A stretch of DNA of 64,000 nucleotides from Isoetes taiwanensis (lineage: Eukaryota > Streptophyta > Lycopodiopsida > Isoetales > Isoetaceae): NCBI GenBank assembly GCA_021234155.1, contig JAJEKV010000005.1:20618605-20682604 (forward strand), in the 5' to 3' direction. Shown here one piece after another: positions 37,468-48,500 of this stretch. The notes under the pieces were generated by a model, which was given only the letters and a program-made list of their open reading frames with translations, made no database searches and had not been told where the DNA came from. The translations under genes and the position numbers were made by a program. How positions within the stretch are numbered: the first letter of the stretch is position 1; the number at the start of each line of letters is the position of its first letter.

Positions 37468-37620
37468 GCCCAAAACCACGAACTCGATCATTCTGGCACA
37501 GAACTACATTTGCGGCCCAAAACTCTGTTGCTTTGCCCAAAACCACGAACTCGATCATTTGCGGCACAAGAACTTCCCCGATCATTTCGCGGCCAAAAAC
37601 CACGAACTTTGTTTTCGGCT
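37468..37620 (+). repeat. Imperfect tandem array, about 2.5 units of 56-67 bp
   Basis: GCCCAAAACCACGAACTCG plus ATCATT recurs at 37468 and 37535, and a shortened form GGCCAAAAACCACGAACT is at 37591. GCGGCACAAGA and GCGGCCCAAAA separate the units. The overlapping open frames on both strands are by-products of the repeat. Confidence 0.8.
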
Positions 37621-37904
37621 TCGGAGCTAAGAAGATTAAGAGCAAACCGAGGAATTTGGAACATTACCAAATTCTGTTAGATCATCATTTCTGCGGCACA
37701 AGATTTTCACGAAAATCCCTCCACCCAGGTTAATATCGCTACGGTTTTCTTCATATTTTTCATCCCAAAGAAATGGTACCTAAAACACAAAGCTTTTCAA
37801 AGAAAGAACCTTGTTTAGCCTAAAACAAAACCATCGCAAGACCCAACCTTCAAGCGATAAGACCTCATAGATCTTCCATAGCGAGTGTAAAGCCAGCGGG
37901 CCGG

Positions 37905-38075
37905 TGTTAAGGGTGATACTTCCTGGCCCTCGAGAAGTTAGGAAGAAAAATTCGAGGCCGTAATGGCATGGCCAAAATGGCTTCGGGCGTCATTGCGCAC
38001 ACACCCTCGCCATTTTGGCCATAATACAACCCTCGAAACCCGCACCGATGCGCCAGGCGTTATCTACCATGTCGC
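37905..38075. repeat. Small inverted-repeat element (hairpin core)
   Basis: The core ATGGCCAAAATGGC (near 37972) is complemented by GCCATTTTGGCCAT (near 38010). The outer parts GGTGTTAAGGGTGATACTTCC (left) and GGCGTTATCTACC (right) are loosely inverted. Pieces such as GATGC.CAG...GGCGTTATCT also occur at 42520-42550, so this may be a dispersed MITE family. Confidence 0.5.
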
Positions 38076-39209
38076 GCTTGGATTCGGATTACTATCAACT
38101 TTGACCTAAATTATATCAGGAATGTCTTCTCACTTACCGGCGGTAGCAGCTATAGATATCCTCTGTTTGCCTGCTCTATTCCTGCGATTACGCCTATTAG
38201 ATCTCAAATGTAGCAATGACCACCGTAATGAGAAGTTCCCCATGGTTACATACGCCATGGCTGCCTTACCGCGAAAATCGTATGTCGGTTACGGCGAGAG
38301 CTCGCTTCTGACTTGTTATTTTGTGGTAAAATCGCTTATGTGAAATGCTTAGGGGCGGGTATAGTTCATAGAAACAATATTGACTTTGGAGTAAGTGATT
38401 TCTACATAGCCTTCTCGAAAAGATTCTCGAGCTTCCGTTTTGGTCGCTATAGCTTCGGTTGATCTTTTTAAGACAACGGCTCCTTCTTTCCTTGTTCCAC
38501 TTCATCAACGGCTATAGCAGTTAGTGATGATTTTTGATGTCTTGAGGCGACCACTGCAAATGTGCTCAAACTACGTGTGCAAGAGGGCATAAGCAAGCGG
38601 CAAGCGGTCAGGTGAGTTCTTATCGCGGTCTTGGAATGCAGTCTGAGAATGGAAGCGAAGCACAAGCGTACCTCCGCCAAAAATTCGCCATAGCGGAGCA
38701 TAACTTCTCTTTGGAATTAGATCAAAGCGTTTATTACGTCAAGTAATTCATCGTGGGGCACATTATGCCATATGCAGGATTTAGTACTTGACTGGAAGCG
38801 GTAAATGGCTGGCGTCCGTCAGGCTACCGGTAGGCACATTGCCCCTCGTGGGATTTCGGCGAAGCAATGCCGCCCGGCCTCGGCGATGACTACATCGCTG
38901 GCAATTTAACGTATTTGCCTCAAAATCTTCTGAGGAAAGTAATGATTAATTAGTTAGAGTAGGCCGCTTAATGAGGGTTAGAATATTTGCAAATATAATC
39001 TTTGAGGAAGCCTGCTTGCATACAAATTTTTAAAACCAAATGTCTCGGATTAAGATATCCATTGATGTTGGAGGGAACATTTGAATATAAAAGTAATGGG
39101 AGTATAATGAGGTTCTTTTTTTTTACATCTACATATTTAATGCAAACAATAAATAGCTTTAGACGGGTTGTCTAAAGGTTGATTTACTTTATTCCTTGTA
39201 AATCATGTA

Positions 39210-39480
39210 TGATAGCTCCTTAGGCAAGCAAGTTTTTTATGAAGGAGATATTCTGGATTCATGGAATGCCTGCCACAATTACTACAGATAGGGATCCATT
39301 ATTTTCATATGGAGAACTATCTTATTACACGATGGGAGGACTATTCTAGTCAACTTGTATTTTGGCATAGCAGTTGACACCTGGATGGCTGCACTAAAAG
39401 CATTGCCCTTGGTACAATGCCCTAGGATCCTGATTTCTTTTAAAGTGGGACTATCCTGGCCAAGAAAATGAGCATCAGTT
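39210..39480 (+). pseudogene. Gypsy integrase core fragment
   Basis: The plus strand reads FFMKEIFWIHGMPATITTDR, then DPLFSYG, then a broken match to the usual STAYHPQTDGQTE block (STCILA-QLTPGWLH). This is the Ty3/Gypsy integrase core. It is bounded by stops and stands alone, so it is an isolated relic on the opposite strand from the 11.6-22.7 kb element. Confidence 0.8.
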
Positions 39481-39614
39481 TTTGCTAAACAAACGCGAGG
39501 GAAGTTGGTAGAGACCTCAGAACCTACATTAAGTTAAGTGCGATTCGGCTGAATAGAATTGGAATGGGTGACCTCTCATTCTACCTAACATGTTATCTTG
39601 TTGGGTGTGGCTAG

Positions 39615-39734
39615 GGATTCTATTAGTGATAAACTCCAACGTGGTAGAACTTCTGTCTGAAATGTATTCGATTTGGATTCTAACAGTGATAATTCCCAAC
39701 ATGGTAGAACTCCTGCCTCAATTTGTTTGCTAGC
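39615..39734 (+). repeat. 60-bp tandem duplication
   Basis: GGATTCTA-AGTGATAA.-CCAAC-TGGTAGAAC-CTG recurs at 39615 and 39675, an offset of 60 bp, with about ten differences. No coding context is recognised. Confidence 0.85.
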
Positions 39735-40663
39735 TGTGAAGGATTATGTCCTCTATCCAGTGATAGGATAAGAAGCTGGCTAGTTTTAAGTTGAATAGTT
39801 AGAATAGTTTTCAAATTAGTCTAAACTAGACTAATCCTTAAGTTAATGGGAGCATCTTATTAGCTAGCTTGGAGTATAGTTTTAAGATTTTAAAAACACT
39901 TCCTTGGTTATGTCTCATATCCTATGAGAAGCTCATTAATAATGTGATCTTTCTGTGAATATGATACTGTGAAATGATTCATAAGATAAACAAATTTGTA
40001 ACTAGATTAGTCCCTCACACAAATCTTGCCATTTGACGGCTTGCCAAGTACAAGGCCATTGCGATAAGAGATTATTTAATGTGCATGTATTCTTTTTAAC
40101 AATGGCTTAAGATATTTCTACCTTCATTGCTGGGTTCTAGTAGTGGAATTCTGACCAAAGGGGATTCTGACTAAGAGTGTCACGCAACTGACTATGCAGT
40201 GCGCCTGCTCCCTTATATGAATTCGAAGCACTTCTTAGTCACACCCTCTTGTAGCTAAAGTTTTTTCGTTTTTGTGCATGTGATTTTTGTGAATCTACCA
40301 TTAGAAGAACATTGGGGATTGAAGCATTAATCAAGCCCAAAACCCGTGAATTAAATCAGATGGTGAAATGGAACCCATGCACCAATCAGATAACCATGCA
40401 GTAGATGATGCGACTGAAATCCCACCCACGAGCTGTAATATCGTCTCACAATATCATAGTTATTCCCTCCCTCCAAGGAGGGCCATTTAACTTGTCTTAG
40501 CAGAAAGAAAAAGCTTTAAGTTCATCATGGAGGCATTTGACATCACGTGACGATGAAGCTATTAAGAAATTCTTTCAAAACATATGAGGATAAGATGCTA
40601 ACATTGTCTTGGATATGAATGTACAATAATAAAATATAGAATTTACAATAATGAAAATTAATG
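39735..40663. other. Non-coding stretch 3' of the USP gene
   Basis: No coding signature on either strand. The part next to 40664 is the 3' flank of the minus-strand USP gene. It is AT-rich (about 40600-40665), as expected for a plant 3' UTR, but I see no canonical AATAAA in the expected place. Confidence 0.5.
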
Positions 40664-41527
40664 TCAATTTTCAGTGCTTCCAGGAGGAAGCTTCACCACA
40701 GTGACAGGACAAGTAACATTATTCACCACATAGGAGCTCACACTTCCCATCAAAACTCTGCAAATCGAAAGGCGCATCTTAGAGGATTGATAATCTCCAC
40801 TTTATTTTATTCTATTGTTATACAATACTACTAGCACGAATTTTTTGACACCTTCATTACTGTGCTTTATGGATAAGGACATCAAAACAAAACAGATAAG
40901 AACAGATAATGGAAAATAACTACCTCTTTACAGTTCCAAGACCACGACTGCCGATCACCAGGTAATCAAGTGGGATTATTGACACAGCATCACAGATTTT
41001 CTCCCTGGGATCACCATACAGCACTTTCTGCACAACAACCAGCTACAAAAAAAAATGATAATAGAGTGAAAACATGCGCAACTTTTCAAACCAAAAAAAT
41101 CCAAAACAAAGGGTTATAGAAGGGGCACATCTTTCTGCCGAGATTCGAGCTCAAGAAGGGTCACGACGTCGGCATCAGGCGAGACGGCATAGTTTTTCAA
41201 CAGATTTGCATCTCCCATATCGCAGAGCGGGATAAGGGCTATAGATTTACGAAAAAGACAGGATTTAATCAAGGAAAAGATAAAAAAGAAACTGCAAAGA
41301 ACAGGGTAAAGGATCCATTTCTTATACCAAAAAAGAAAACTGCAAAGAACAGAGTAAAGGATCATACGAGGGCCGGAAGCATCCCAAGCTTTGGAGTCCT
41401 TGGAAGGGCGGGCTACTGTGATGACGACGATGTGATCATGCGATCTGGCAACGTTTTCGAGAGCCCAGCGGAGGGCGTATTTGCTAGTCTCTGAGAAATC
41501 TATGGCGATGCCGATCTTCCTCGTCAT
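40664..41527 (-). CDS. Universal stress protein (USP family), four exons
   Basis: Minus-strand exons 41527-41368, 41238-41129, 41042-40924 and 40757-40664 (stop TGA) join in frame to 160 codons, the usual size of a single-domain plant USP. Introns are 129, 86 and 166 bp, all GT-AG; the second donor (GTGCCC) is weak. The N-terminus [20 protein letters not shown] is the first beta strand and helix, with the nucleotide-contacting Asp at residue 10. The ATP-binding pattern G-2x-G-9x-G-S is intact at 121-135 ([15 protein letters not shown]). The end, [11 protein letters not shown], is the family's last strand. Such proteins are soluble, bind ATP and are linked to drought, hypoxia and other stress. 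The in-frame upstream ATG at 41587 would add 20 residues, but MTRKIG is the family-typical start. No signal peptide or kinase domain is visible. Confidence 0.93.
41282..41363 (-). repeat. Tandem duplication in USP intron 1 with two acceptor-like motifs
   Basis: On the minus strand, GGATCCTTTAC-CTGTTCTTTGCAG or its near-copy occurs twice, about 47 bp apart. Each contains TTCTTTGCAG, a good 3' splice-site look-alike. The acceptor used for exon 2 is a third site at 41240-41239, which keeps the frame. Confidence 0.75.
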
Positions 41528-41996
41528 GGCCTGTGTTGGTGAGGAAGAAAACAGGGCGCAACCTAGTTTTATTCTTTCTAGCTTCACCTTTAAGGAACTG
41601 GTCCCTTCCTTTCTCCGGCATTTCCCATTTGTGTATGATGGCGTGGCATGTTTTCTTTTCCACAGTGCCTTTGCTTTTGCTTTGGTTTGCGCCTACCTAA
41701 ATATGTGGGCCTATGTTTTCTCCCCATCACAATCCACGATAAACTATTTTCACTGTTGGGCCTACATTCCGTTACCAGTTCTTTGCAAAATTGCCATGCT
41801 AATTGCCACGCTTCCTTGATTTCACATGCAAGGATGCTAAATTGACATGCCTCAGACCCCCTTGCTCTAGCTCTAAACTCACAACATGGCAACTGGGTCG
41901 ACGATTCCGCCTTCGGAATAGAAAGTGGCACAGCAATTCCGCTCAAGCGGTCACCTGCAGGTAAAAATCAATGAAAACTCCCAGTTGCCGTATTTG
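41528..41996. other. Upstream flank of the USP gene
   Basis: This is the putative promoter and 5' leader of the minus-strand USP gene. Frames on both strands show no domain. I could not place a convincing TATA box. Confidence 0.4.
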
Positions 41997-42092
41997 TGGC
42001 GGCATGGAATGTGGTCGCAGATTTCAGACCCGCTCCCGGCTCCCGCCGGTCGCGGGGCCCCTGAAATCTGCCTCCCACATTCCATGCCGCCA
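41997..42092. repeat. 96-bp near-perfect hairpin upstream of the USP gene
   Basis: The outer stem TGGCGGCATGGAATGTGG...GCAGATTTCAG (41997-42027) pairs with CTGAAATCTGC...CCACATTCCATGCCGCCA (42061-42092) with a single small internal bulge. The GC-rich inner part also folds: CCCGC and CCGGC (42029-42040) pair with GCCGG and GCGGG (42045-42056) around a TCCC loop. The whole segment is therefore one long stem. It could be a MIR-type precursor or a very short foldback transposon. Confidence 0.85.
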
Positions 42093-43196
42093 TACATCAA
42101 GTTCTTTGTCCCGTCTTGATGATCCACATCAACCTAGTCAAATTCAAATGGATTGCCCTGATGCTTATGATGATGGATAGCGTTAACTGGAAGCCATATC
42201 TTATAGGACACTTACAGTACACCCCACGATTGTACATGGCTGTAAGTGGGCTCTTTCTCCACCAATTTTACAATGATACACTTGTACTTTCCTGATATGA
42301 CATTGAGCGCAGACACGGTAGCGGTTTAAAGGTCTTACCACCCGAGGATACAGCATCACGTAGAATACTTGTGCAGTGGCAGGTTACGGATTGCCGGATC
42401 TTATAAGCAGGCCTTATGGTTAGATAACTGCAGTGCGTTATGGGAATAAGATTCAAGGGCAATATGTGTGGCCAAAATATGAGAGCGTGCGGGGGTGCCA
42501 GAGCCGGTATTTATTCCCGATGCCAGAATGGCGTTATCTTCCTTAACACCACACTCAGGGTGTTATGAGAATATGATGATAGCGCCCACAGGGCATTACC
42601 CATAACGCCCTAGGGCATTATGACTTGTTTAGCCATAAAACCCAAGGGCGGGGTGTTAAGGAGAACAAAACCATATATTTGGTTTATATAAGTACGGATG
42701 TTAATTTCACATAATTCCTTTTTCTTTCATCGATTTGAAATTAGAAGTTGGGATATTTGCTTTACATTCGGAACATGCATTGGTCTCGTGTTCCCAAGTG
42801 GCACCTCTTTGGACTTGGGCATTTATTCAATTGCCATAAATTATGAGTGTCCATTTGCTAGTCTTCTCATAAGTGAGTTCAAGGAAATTCTCACTTATTG
42901 GATGAAAATCACATTATGTTGGTGCAAGCTAAGCTTGGGAATGTATTAGATCTAGGGCTTTAGATGATCATCTTGGATTCTATATTTGGATCGGTTCTTT
43001 CTGCTCTTTTGAGCTATTGCGCAATACATTTTCCTTTTATCTGCCAAGAACGTTGATATAAAAAAATCTTTACAATCAAATAATTCTTCTTAACCATTTA
43101 TACCATATTCAATCTATTTTTTCACCTAAAAAGCAAGAACCATTTTCTGATAGGTTCATGGCAATTGTAACCATGTTTCTACATGTGTAAAAAATG
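42093..43196. other. Non-coding stretch with a MITE-like repeat
   Basis: No protein family recognised. It contains the inverted-repeat unit at 42540-42662. The rest (42.7-43.2 kb) is AT-rich with no clear structure. Confidence 0.4.
42540..42662. repeat. 123-bp MITE-like inverted-repeat unit
   Basis: TCCTTAACACC at 42540-42550 is exactly complemented by GGTGTTAAGGA at 42652-42662. Similarity continues a few bases inward (CACTCAGGGTG against CGCCCTTGGG). The interior repeats AGGGCATTA-CC/TGA and ends in palindromic ATAACGCCCTAGGGCATTAT. A clear target duplication was not found. Confidence 0.6.
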
Positions 43197-43283
43197 AAAT
43201 AAAAATAAAAATAAAAATAAAAATAAAAATAAAAATAAAAATAAAAATAAAAATAAAAATAAAAATAAAAATAAAAATAAAAA
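43197..43283 (+). repeat. (AAAAAT)n hexanucleotide microsatellite
   Basis: About 14 copies of AAAAAT without interruption. The minus-strand frame (Phe-Tyr repeats) is a by-product. Confidence 0.97.
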
Positions 43284-43708
43284 GTAAAAAGTAAAATAGC
43301 TTGGAATATTATATGCCTAAATGCTTGTGCACCGCTTATGTCAAATAATTGGAACACCCTCGCTGACTTATTGAAAATACATGGCCAATTTATGTCCAGT
43401 TATGCATTCTACGTTCTTGTCATCTTGGACATTGACTCAAACTCGAAACATGTTTCTATCTAAATTAGTAGTTTGCCATATTCAACAAAAAGAAGAAGAC
43501 CTTATCCTTCCTATATAAAGCTGATTCACGTTTTTGTGTTACTTGCGTAATTGCTTCGCCTGGAATTAGGAGGCGTGACATTGCGTTGAAGCGTTTATGG
43601 CATTAATTTGATTTGAGGCATTTATGAGCATTGATGGGCGAGGAGGAAGATATGAAGCGTTACCGTAGAATGACCGCGTTGCATTAAGTAGCATTTATAA
43701 AGTTGTAC

Positions 43709-44260
43709 TTTTGCATTTATTGTGGCATTAATACACTTTGCATTTATTGTGGCCATTAATACCTTTGCATTTATTGCTGACCATTAATACGCTTTTGCAT
43801 TTATTGCGCGCGGCCCGTTAATAAACTTTCGTTTAATGCGAATTATCAAAGCGACATGTATTGCACTTTGCATTTTATTAGGCCATTTAATACCGGCATT
43901 TATTGCGACATTAATGCGGCTTTGCATTTATTGCGGCCATTAATACGCTTTGCATTTATTGCGAGATTATCAAAAAGTACGACATGTATTGCGCACATTT
44001 ATTGCGGCTATTAATACCCTTTCGTTTTATTCGCATTACGTGTATGCTTTGCATTTATTAGCGACCCGGTTATCGCTTTTCGTTTAATGCGAATTATAAC
44101 CGCGACATGTGTGCACTTTGCATTTATTCGCGGCTATTAATACCCTTTGCATTTATTAGAGCCATTATTTGAAGCCATTAATAACCTTTGCATTTGTGCG
44201 AGATTATCAAAACACGGCGTATTAATAAGCTGCGTTTAATGCGGCCGTTTAGCGCGTTGT
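43709..44260 (+). repeat. Degenerate minisatellite, about 28-bp unit
   Basis: The consensus is roughly TTTGCATTTATTGCGGCCAT followed by TAATACGC. At least a dozen units are visible, mixed with a second type TTTCGTTTAATGCGAATTAT-CGACATGTATTGCAC. The two types recur in a similar order, which suggests a higher-order repeat. It lies about 190 bp upstream of the TATA-like TATAAATAG at 44447, as U3 repeats do in some LTRs. Confidence 0.9.
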
Positions 44261-44446
44261 TAGAAGATATCAATCGATATATATAGAATCTTAATGATAG
44301 CTATTTTAGGATAATTATGGATATGAAATATATATCGAATGATATTAATGATTACATCGCGAGGAGAGTTGTGATATAGGCACTTGGCATAAATCTGGCC
44401 CTAGATTAGTCGTAGTAGTAGCCGATCATCAGCAAAGGCTCATCTT

Positions 44447-44455
44447 TATAAATAG
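44447..44455 (+). promoter_or_regulatory. TATA box-like element in an LTR-like stretch
   Basis: TATAAATAG followed by AAGGCCTTCTTATTG resembles the core promoter of an LTR. It lies downstream of the minisatellite and upstream of a segment without coding sequence. No matching second LTR was found in the window. Confidence 0.4.
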
Positions 44456-44938
44456 AAGGCCTTCTTATTGTCTCGGCCTTTGAGAGCATTTGAAGAGCTA
44501 TTATGGCTATAATACGCTTCGCTAATTGCCGCCAAGGTAAATATTCTCCCATTTTGTTACATTGCTAAAGCTTGGATTGTTTAATATGAAACTAGCATTT
44601 TTCTTTCATCCTTAATCTTGGCGTAATGAATAAGCTAAATATTGTACTTTGTAATTTCACAAGTGCAGTTAGAATGCCAGATCTTCTTGAAGTTGCTTCA
44701 CATCAATCCTAGAATCCTTGGCCATTCGCGAGAAGAGAGAATGTTGAGATTAAGCTGAGGTCAAATTTGCCACGGTTGAAAAAGAGAAATGTTAAAGCGG
44801 CTGACCTTGGCGCTTGCGTAAATCAGGCGATGCTAGCGACAGCAAAACAATAGGCTCATTGAATACCACATTAAAAGACCAGCTTTCAATGCTGCATGGT
44901 GGATGGACATGCTAAGATCTTGCTTGCCGTTATTATTT

Positions 44939-45363
44939 GGGAAAAACTATAAAATACCCTTATGTTTTGCTAAATTGCCGAAACGCCACTGGTTTTGGGG
45001 ATACTTTTATGGATATAACCGTAACTTTTTTACGATGATGTAAATGAAAATATATCCTTCAGATGAGATCTTTCCATTAAAGTTAAGATCGTCTGAATCA
45101 AAGTTCAAATTTTTAAGTTATGGTCTCCTAAATCCTTACAACCTTTCTGTGTATGAAAAGAAATATAACTTGTGATTTCGGAATCCGATTCATCTGATGT
45201 TGGCTTTGATGGAAAGATCTCAATCTCCTCTACAACGCATCTGAAGGATATTTTTTTTATTTAGATCATTGCAAAAAAATTACGGTCATTTCGATAAAAA
45301 TACCTAAACCAAGGGCATTTTGGCAATTTTAGCAAAACACAAGGGTATTTTGGAGTTTTCCTC
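44939..45363. mobile_element. 425-bp non-autonomous element with long terminal inverted repeats
   Basis: The left end, GGGAAAAACTATAAAATACC, is mirrored by the right end, whose reverse complement begins GAGGAAAACTCCAAAATACC. Similarity runs about 170 bp inward on each side and includes CTTATGTTTTGCTAAATTGCC and TATCCTTCAGATGAGATCTT (or near-copies). The arms are diverged and meet around a core of less than 100 bp, so the element is nearly all TIR. Long arms suggest a Mutator-type MITE. The flanks are T/A-rich and no exact target duplication was found. Confidence 0.8.
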
Positions 45364-45439
45364 TTTATTTTAATTATAACCCTAGAGGCATATGTGACGT
45401 GTTATAACAAGGGAACAAAGATCCCATGCAGTGACCAAG

Positions 45440-45568
45440 TGTTGAAGGTGTTCTTGGCAAAGGCAGCCTTCAACCTCGATTGGTTAGAACCTCAGGTTGC
45501 TTAGAGGCAACCACTACGAATCTGGGATTCGAAGTGGTGCACAAAGGTCCCTTTGGGAGTATGTTTCA
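45440..45568 (+). repeat. Left copy of a possible LTR pair
   Basis: TGTTGAAGGTGTTCTTGG... through CAACCACT, GATTCGAA.TGGTGCACAAAG and GGAGTATGT aligns with 51309-51440 with several indels. Both copies start TGTT. Similarity beyond the first 130 bp is weak, so the real LTR length is unknown. Confidence 0.5.
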
Positions 45569-48500
45569 CTGAAGGCCAAAAGATGCTTCCACAAAATAAC
45601 TGCGAGTATGATCTATAGAAGCTATGGATATGGATATCTAGCCTCAAGATGCTCAACACTTCATGCTAACGGTGCCAAAGCTGCAGTGAGGTCGACTAGG
45701 TTAGATAGGCCAAAATTAGATCAGCGAGCCCAGCCAATTTTTGGTCAATATCCCACTGGCGGAAGGCTAAAATTTGAGCTTCGATATTGACAAAGGAGAT
45801 TTTACGGAGCTATCAGATCCTAATGATACCTTCCGGTTGTCTGCCACAATAGGGGCAAAATCTTCCCTTTTGCCAAAGGGGCCTAAATTTTTTGCTTGGC
45901 AGTTTTTGCCTGGCACTATAAGAAATGAAGAATATTTCAAAGAGGATACTTTCTAATGAAGGATTGCAGCGTGTCGGCATTGCCTTGATCAAAATATTTG
46001 GCTTGGCAATATTGATGCTTTCTGGTGTTCTTCTATGCCCAATGCACGTTATTGCAATACAATTGGATCTAAAGATGTTGGCTCAAAATGATATTCTAAT
46101 TTTGTCTTGGCGAGAATTTGCTCTTGCCCTTTCAAAGAGGTGATACATGGGCCGGACCACTCATATCACGGCCGGTCTACACAAAGGCGTACAGCCTCGA
46201 TAATTGCTTGCTTATGGGGTGAATTCAATGCAACACAAACAGATTACTACAAAGGTGGGATTTTCAATTAATCAAACACTCAAGAGATACAAAGTGATAA
46301 TATCCCAAGCTGGGCTGAGTCTTGGGCCGCAGGATCAAATAGGTATCGTTCAAACAATCGAGAATTGAGTCAATAATGCGGATCATGGAAGTAAACATTG
46401 AGTCGAGAAACAAGCCGGATCATCAGCGGTCCTTCTTCAAAGCCGAGAAAATGCTTCTTTTGCCTCCTTCGAAAATCTTACGTGCGAAAAAACCCTTTTG
46501 AATCTGCTTTCGTTAGTTGAGATGTGATCATTTCCCATTAATCTTACGTCTTTAGTGCATCACAAACATTCTCGGCATTAAACATGGTGATTCTGCCGGT
46601 TTAGTCTTGATTCTAGCGGTTTGTTGGGCGAATTAAATGAATCTTGGCGTTCTGGGATTTAGGAGTTCATATGGTTTAGGTAAATATCCCATGAGGCTTT
46701 TAGGATTTTAAGATCGATGGAGCCTTCACATCCTATTTCTGAACCACATAGCCTCATAACATGGTGTGGCATTACATTTAGGGGTGATCCTCATCTAGCG
46801 AGAACCTTGGTTAAGATTTTTTCCTCCCATTTGGCAACCTGAAATTGAAAGCTCGGGATCATAATCATCGTTGACATGTGTTCCTCAATAATAGTTTGTT
46901 AGGAATGACTCATCTTCCTTAGTCAGTTAGAGAACTTTTTTTGTAAGAAGGGAATTTATGCTTGAGCAAAGATTGACCAAATCTGCACAGTTTTGAATTC
47001 TTCAACAAATATTCAGAGATCCTCACACTCTTTTCTTTCTTGACCGATTTTTGAAGGCGGGAGGAGGAGGCCACGGCCAGCTGCTTTTCGGCATCCCTAT
47101 GTTTCGAGATGTCAGCTTCCTCATGTGTTGATTCTTTCTTTGGCATTATTCATTTCTCACGAATTGTGGATAGCCATTATCTCTTCTTGTTCCTCAATCC
47201 TCACGCACAAACCTTATAGATGCATTTGGCTCATTAACTTTAGACTTCTGCGCAAAGGCAAAATACTCTTTAACAGCGCACCTATCCTCATAATGCCCTC
47301 TGACGCACAAAATTCACTGCAGGGCATACCAAAATGACTCTCTTTCCACGCAATTACCATGGCCTATACCAGCGATCCGGAAGAGTGAGTATCTCATATG
47401 TAGCATTATAGCAGGGGGTCTTTTGTATTTTTGTCTACGGTTTTTGCTATGGTTTCATATGATTTGATGGAAGTATTGATAGAGCATATAGGTAGTATAT
47501 CTAGAGCTGCGTATTCTCATATTAAAGTACCATATTATCTATGATTTTGCAATGGTTTAGCTTTGAATATTTCTCCATGAAAAACCAATTGTTGCTTTAG
47601 TCCCACGACACAAGCAGCTTGTCGAGCTCTTATTTTTGAGTGTTTGTGGAAAGAGGGCATGCTTTGGGGTTCTCGATCCATTTTTTCTGCGAGATTCCAG
47701 ATCTTGGTTTCGTTTGTTCTATCATACGTTGGTGGGTAGAGTTCTCTTAGGTAGGCACAAAAGCGGCGGCGATCCTTGTGTGCGAGGATCGCGGGGTTTT
47801 ATGCTTATTAATTGATCATCAAATCCTACACAAAACTAAACTTGCGGATGTTGCTACTGGAGTTTGAAAGGTTCGGGGGCCAGAGCCCCATTTGGAGTCC
47901 CAACAAGAAAGAGTAATGAAAATGCAGGCCGATTTCTCTTTTTCGATTATTTCTTGACTTTTTCTCGAGAATATGCAGGAATTTCAAATAAAATCCAACG
48001 TTTTTTAACCTGATTTGGTGATCTGATTGGAGGCGAAGGCTGCTTTGGTTGAGGATAAGTTGCTTGGTTGTGTTTTCTCAATTCCATCTGCTTATCTTTG
48101 CTACATTCCTATTTTCTTGCCAATTTTGTTATTTAGCATGATGTTGGCGCATGCTGCTGTTTCAAGGTATGCTTTGTGAAGTATTATGTAGCTGCCGAGC
48201 TATTTGTAGAAGCTAGCGACCTTCAAAATGCGATGAGGTGTTATCGATGTACTTGCATTACCTTTAATATCATGTCCGGGTCGCTGAAGCTATGGTGGTT
48301 GAAATGTTTATTGGGGTTTCTAACAAGGCGAGTTCAATTTATATCAATTTAGGTTTTGTTTGGGCAATATTATGGACCAACATATTTTTAATTATTTGGA
48401 AAGGCAGAGGTTCGATTTCTATTTCGCGGATAACGGTGACCACGGTGCTTTTATAGCACAAGGTTTGGATATTTTAAACCATATCGGTGACAATAGCGAG

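Larger units (their letters stand above)
36851..39205. other. Repeat-containing stretch without recognisable genes
   Basis: It contains the 60-67 bp array at 37468-37620 and an inverted-repeat segment at about 37905-38075. Open frames here (37120-37302, 38122-38343, 38468-38701) show no family motif. 38.7-39.1 kb shows nothing else of note. Confidence 0.4.

Noticed and set aside
41528..41587. Upstream in-frame ATG of the USP gene (20-residue extension)
   Set aside because: The extension lacks targeting features and family members normally start just before the first beta strand (MTRKIG).
43109..43357. Minus-strand frame with a Phe-Tyr repeat
   Set aside because: Pure by-product of the AAAAAT microsatellite.
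43709..44260. CRISPR-like appearance of regularly spaced repeats (also 62319-62825)
   Set aside because: Units are degenerate, spacing varies, there are no cas genes, and the context is a plant nuclear genome. Both are minisatellites.
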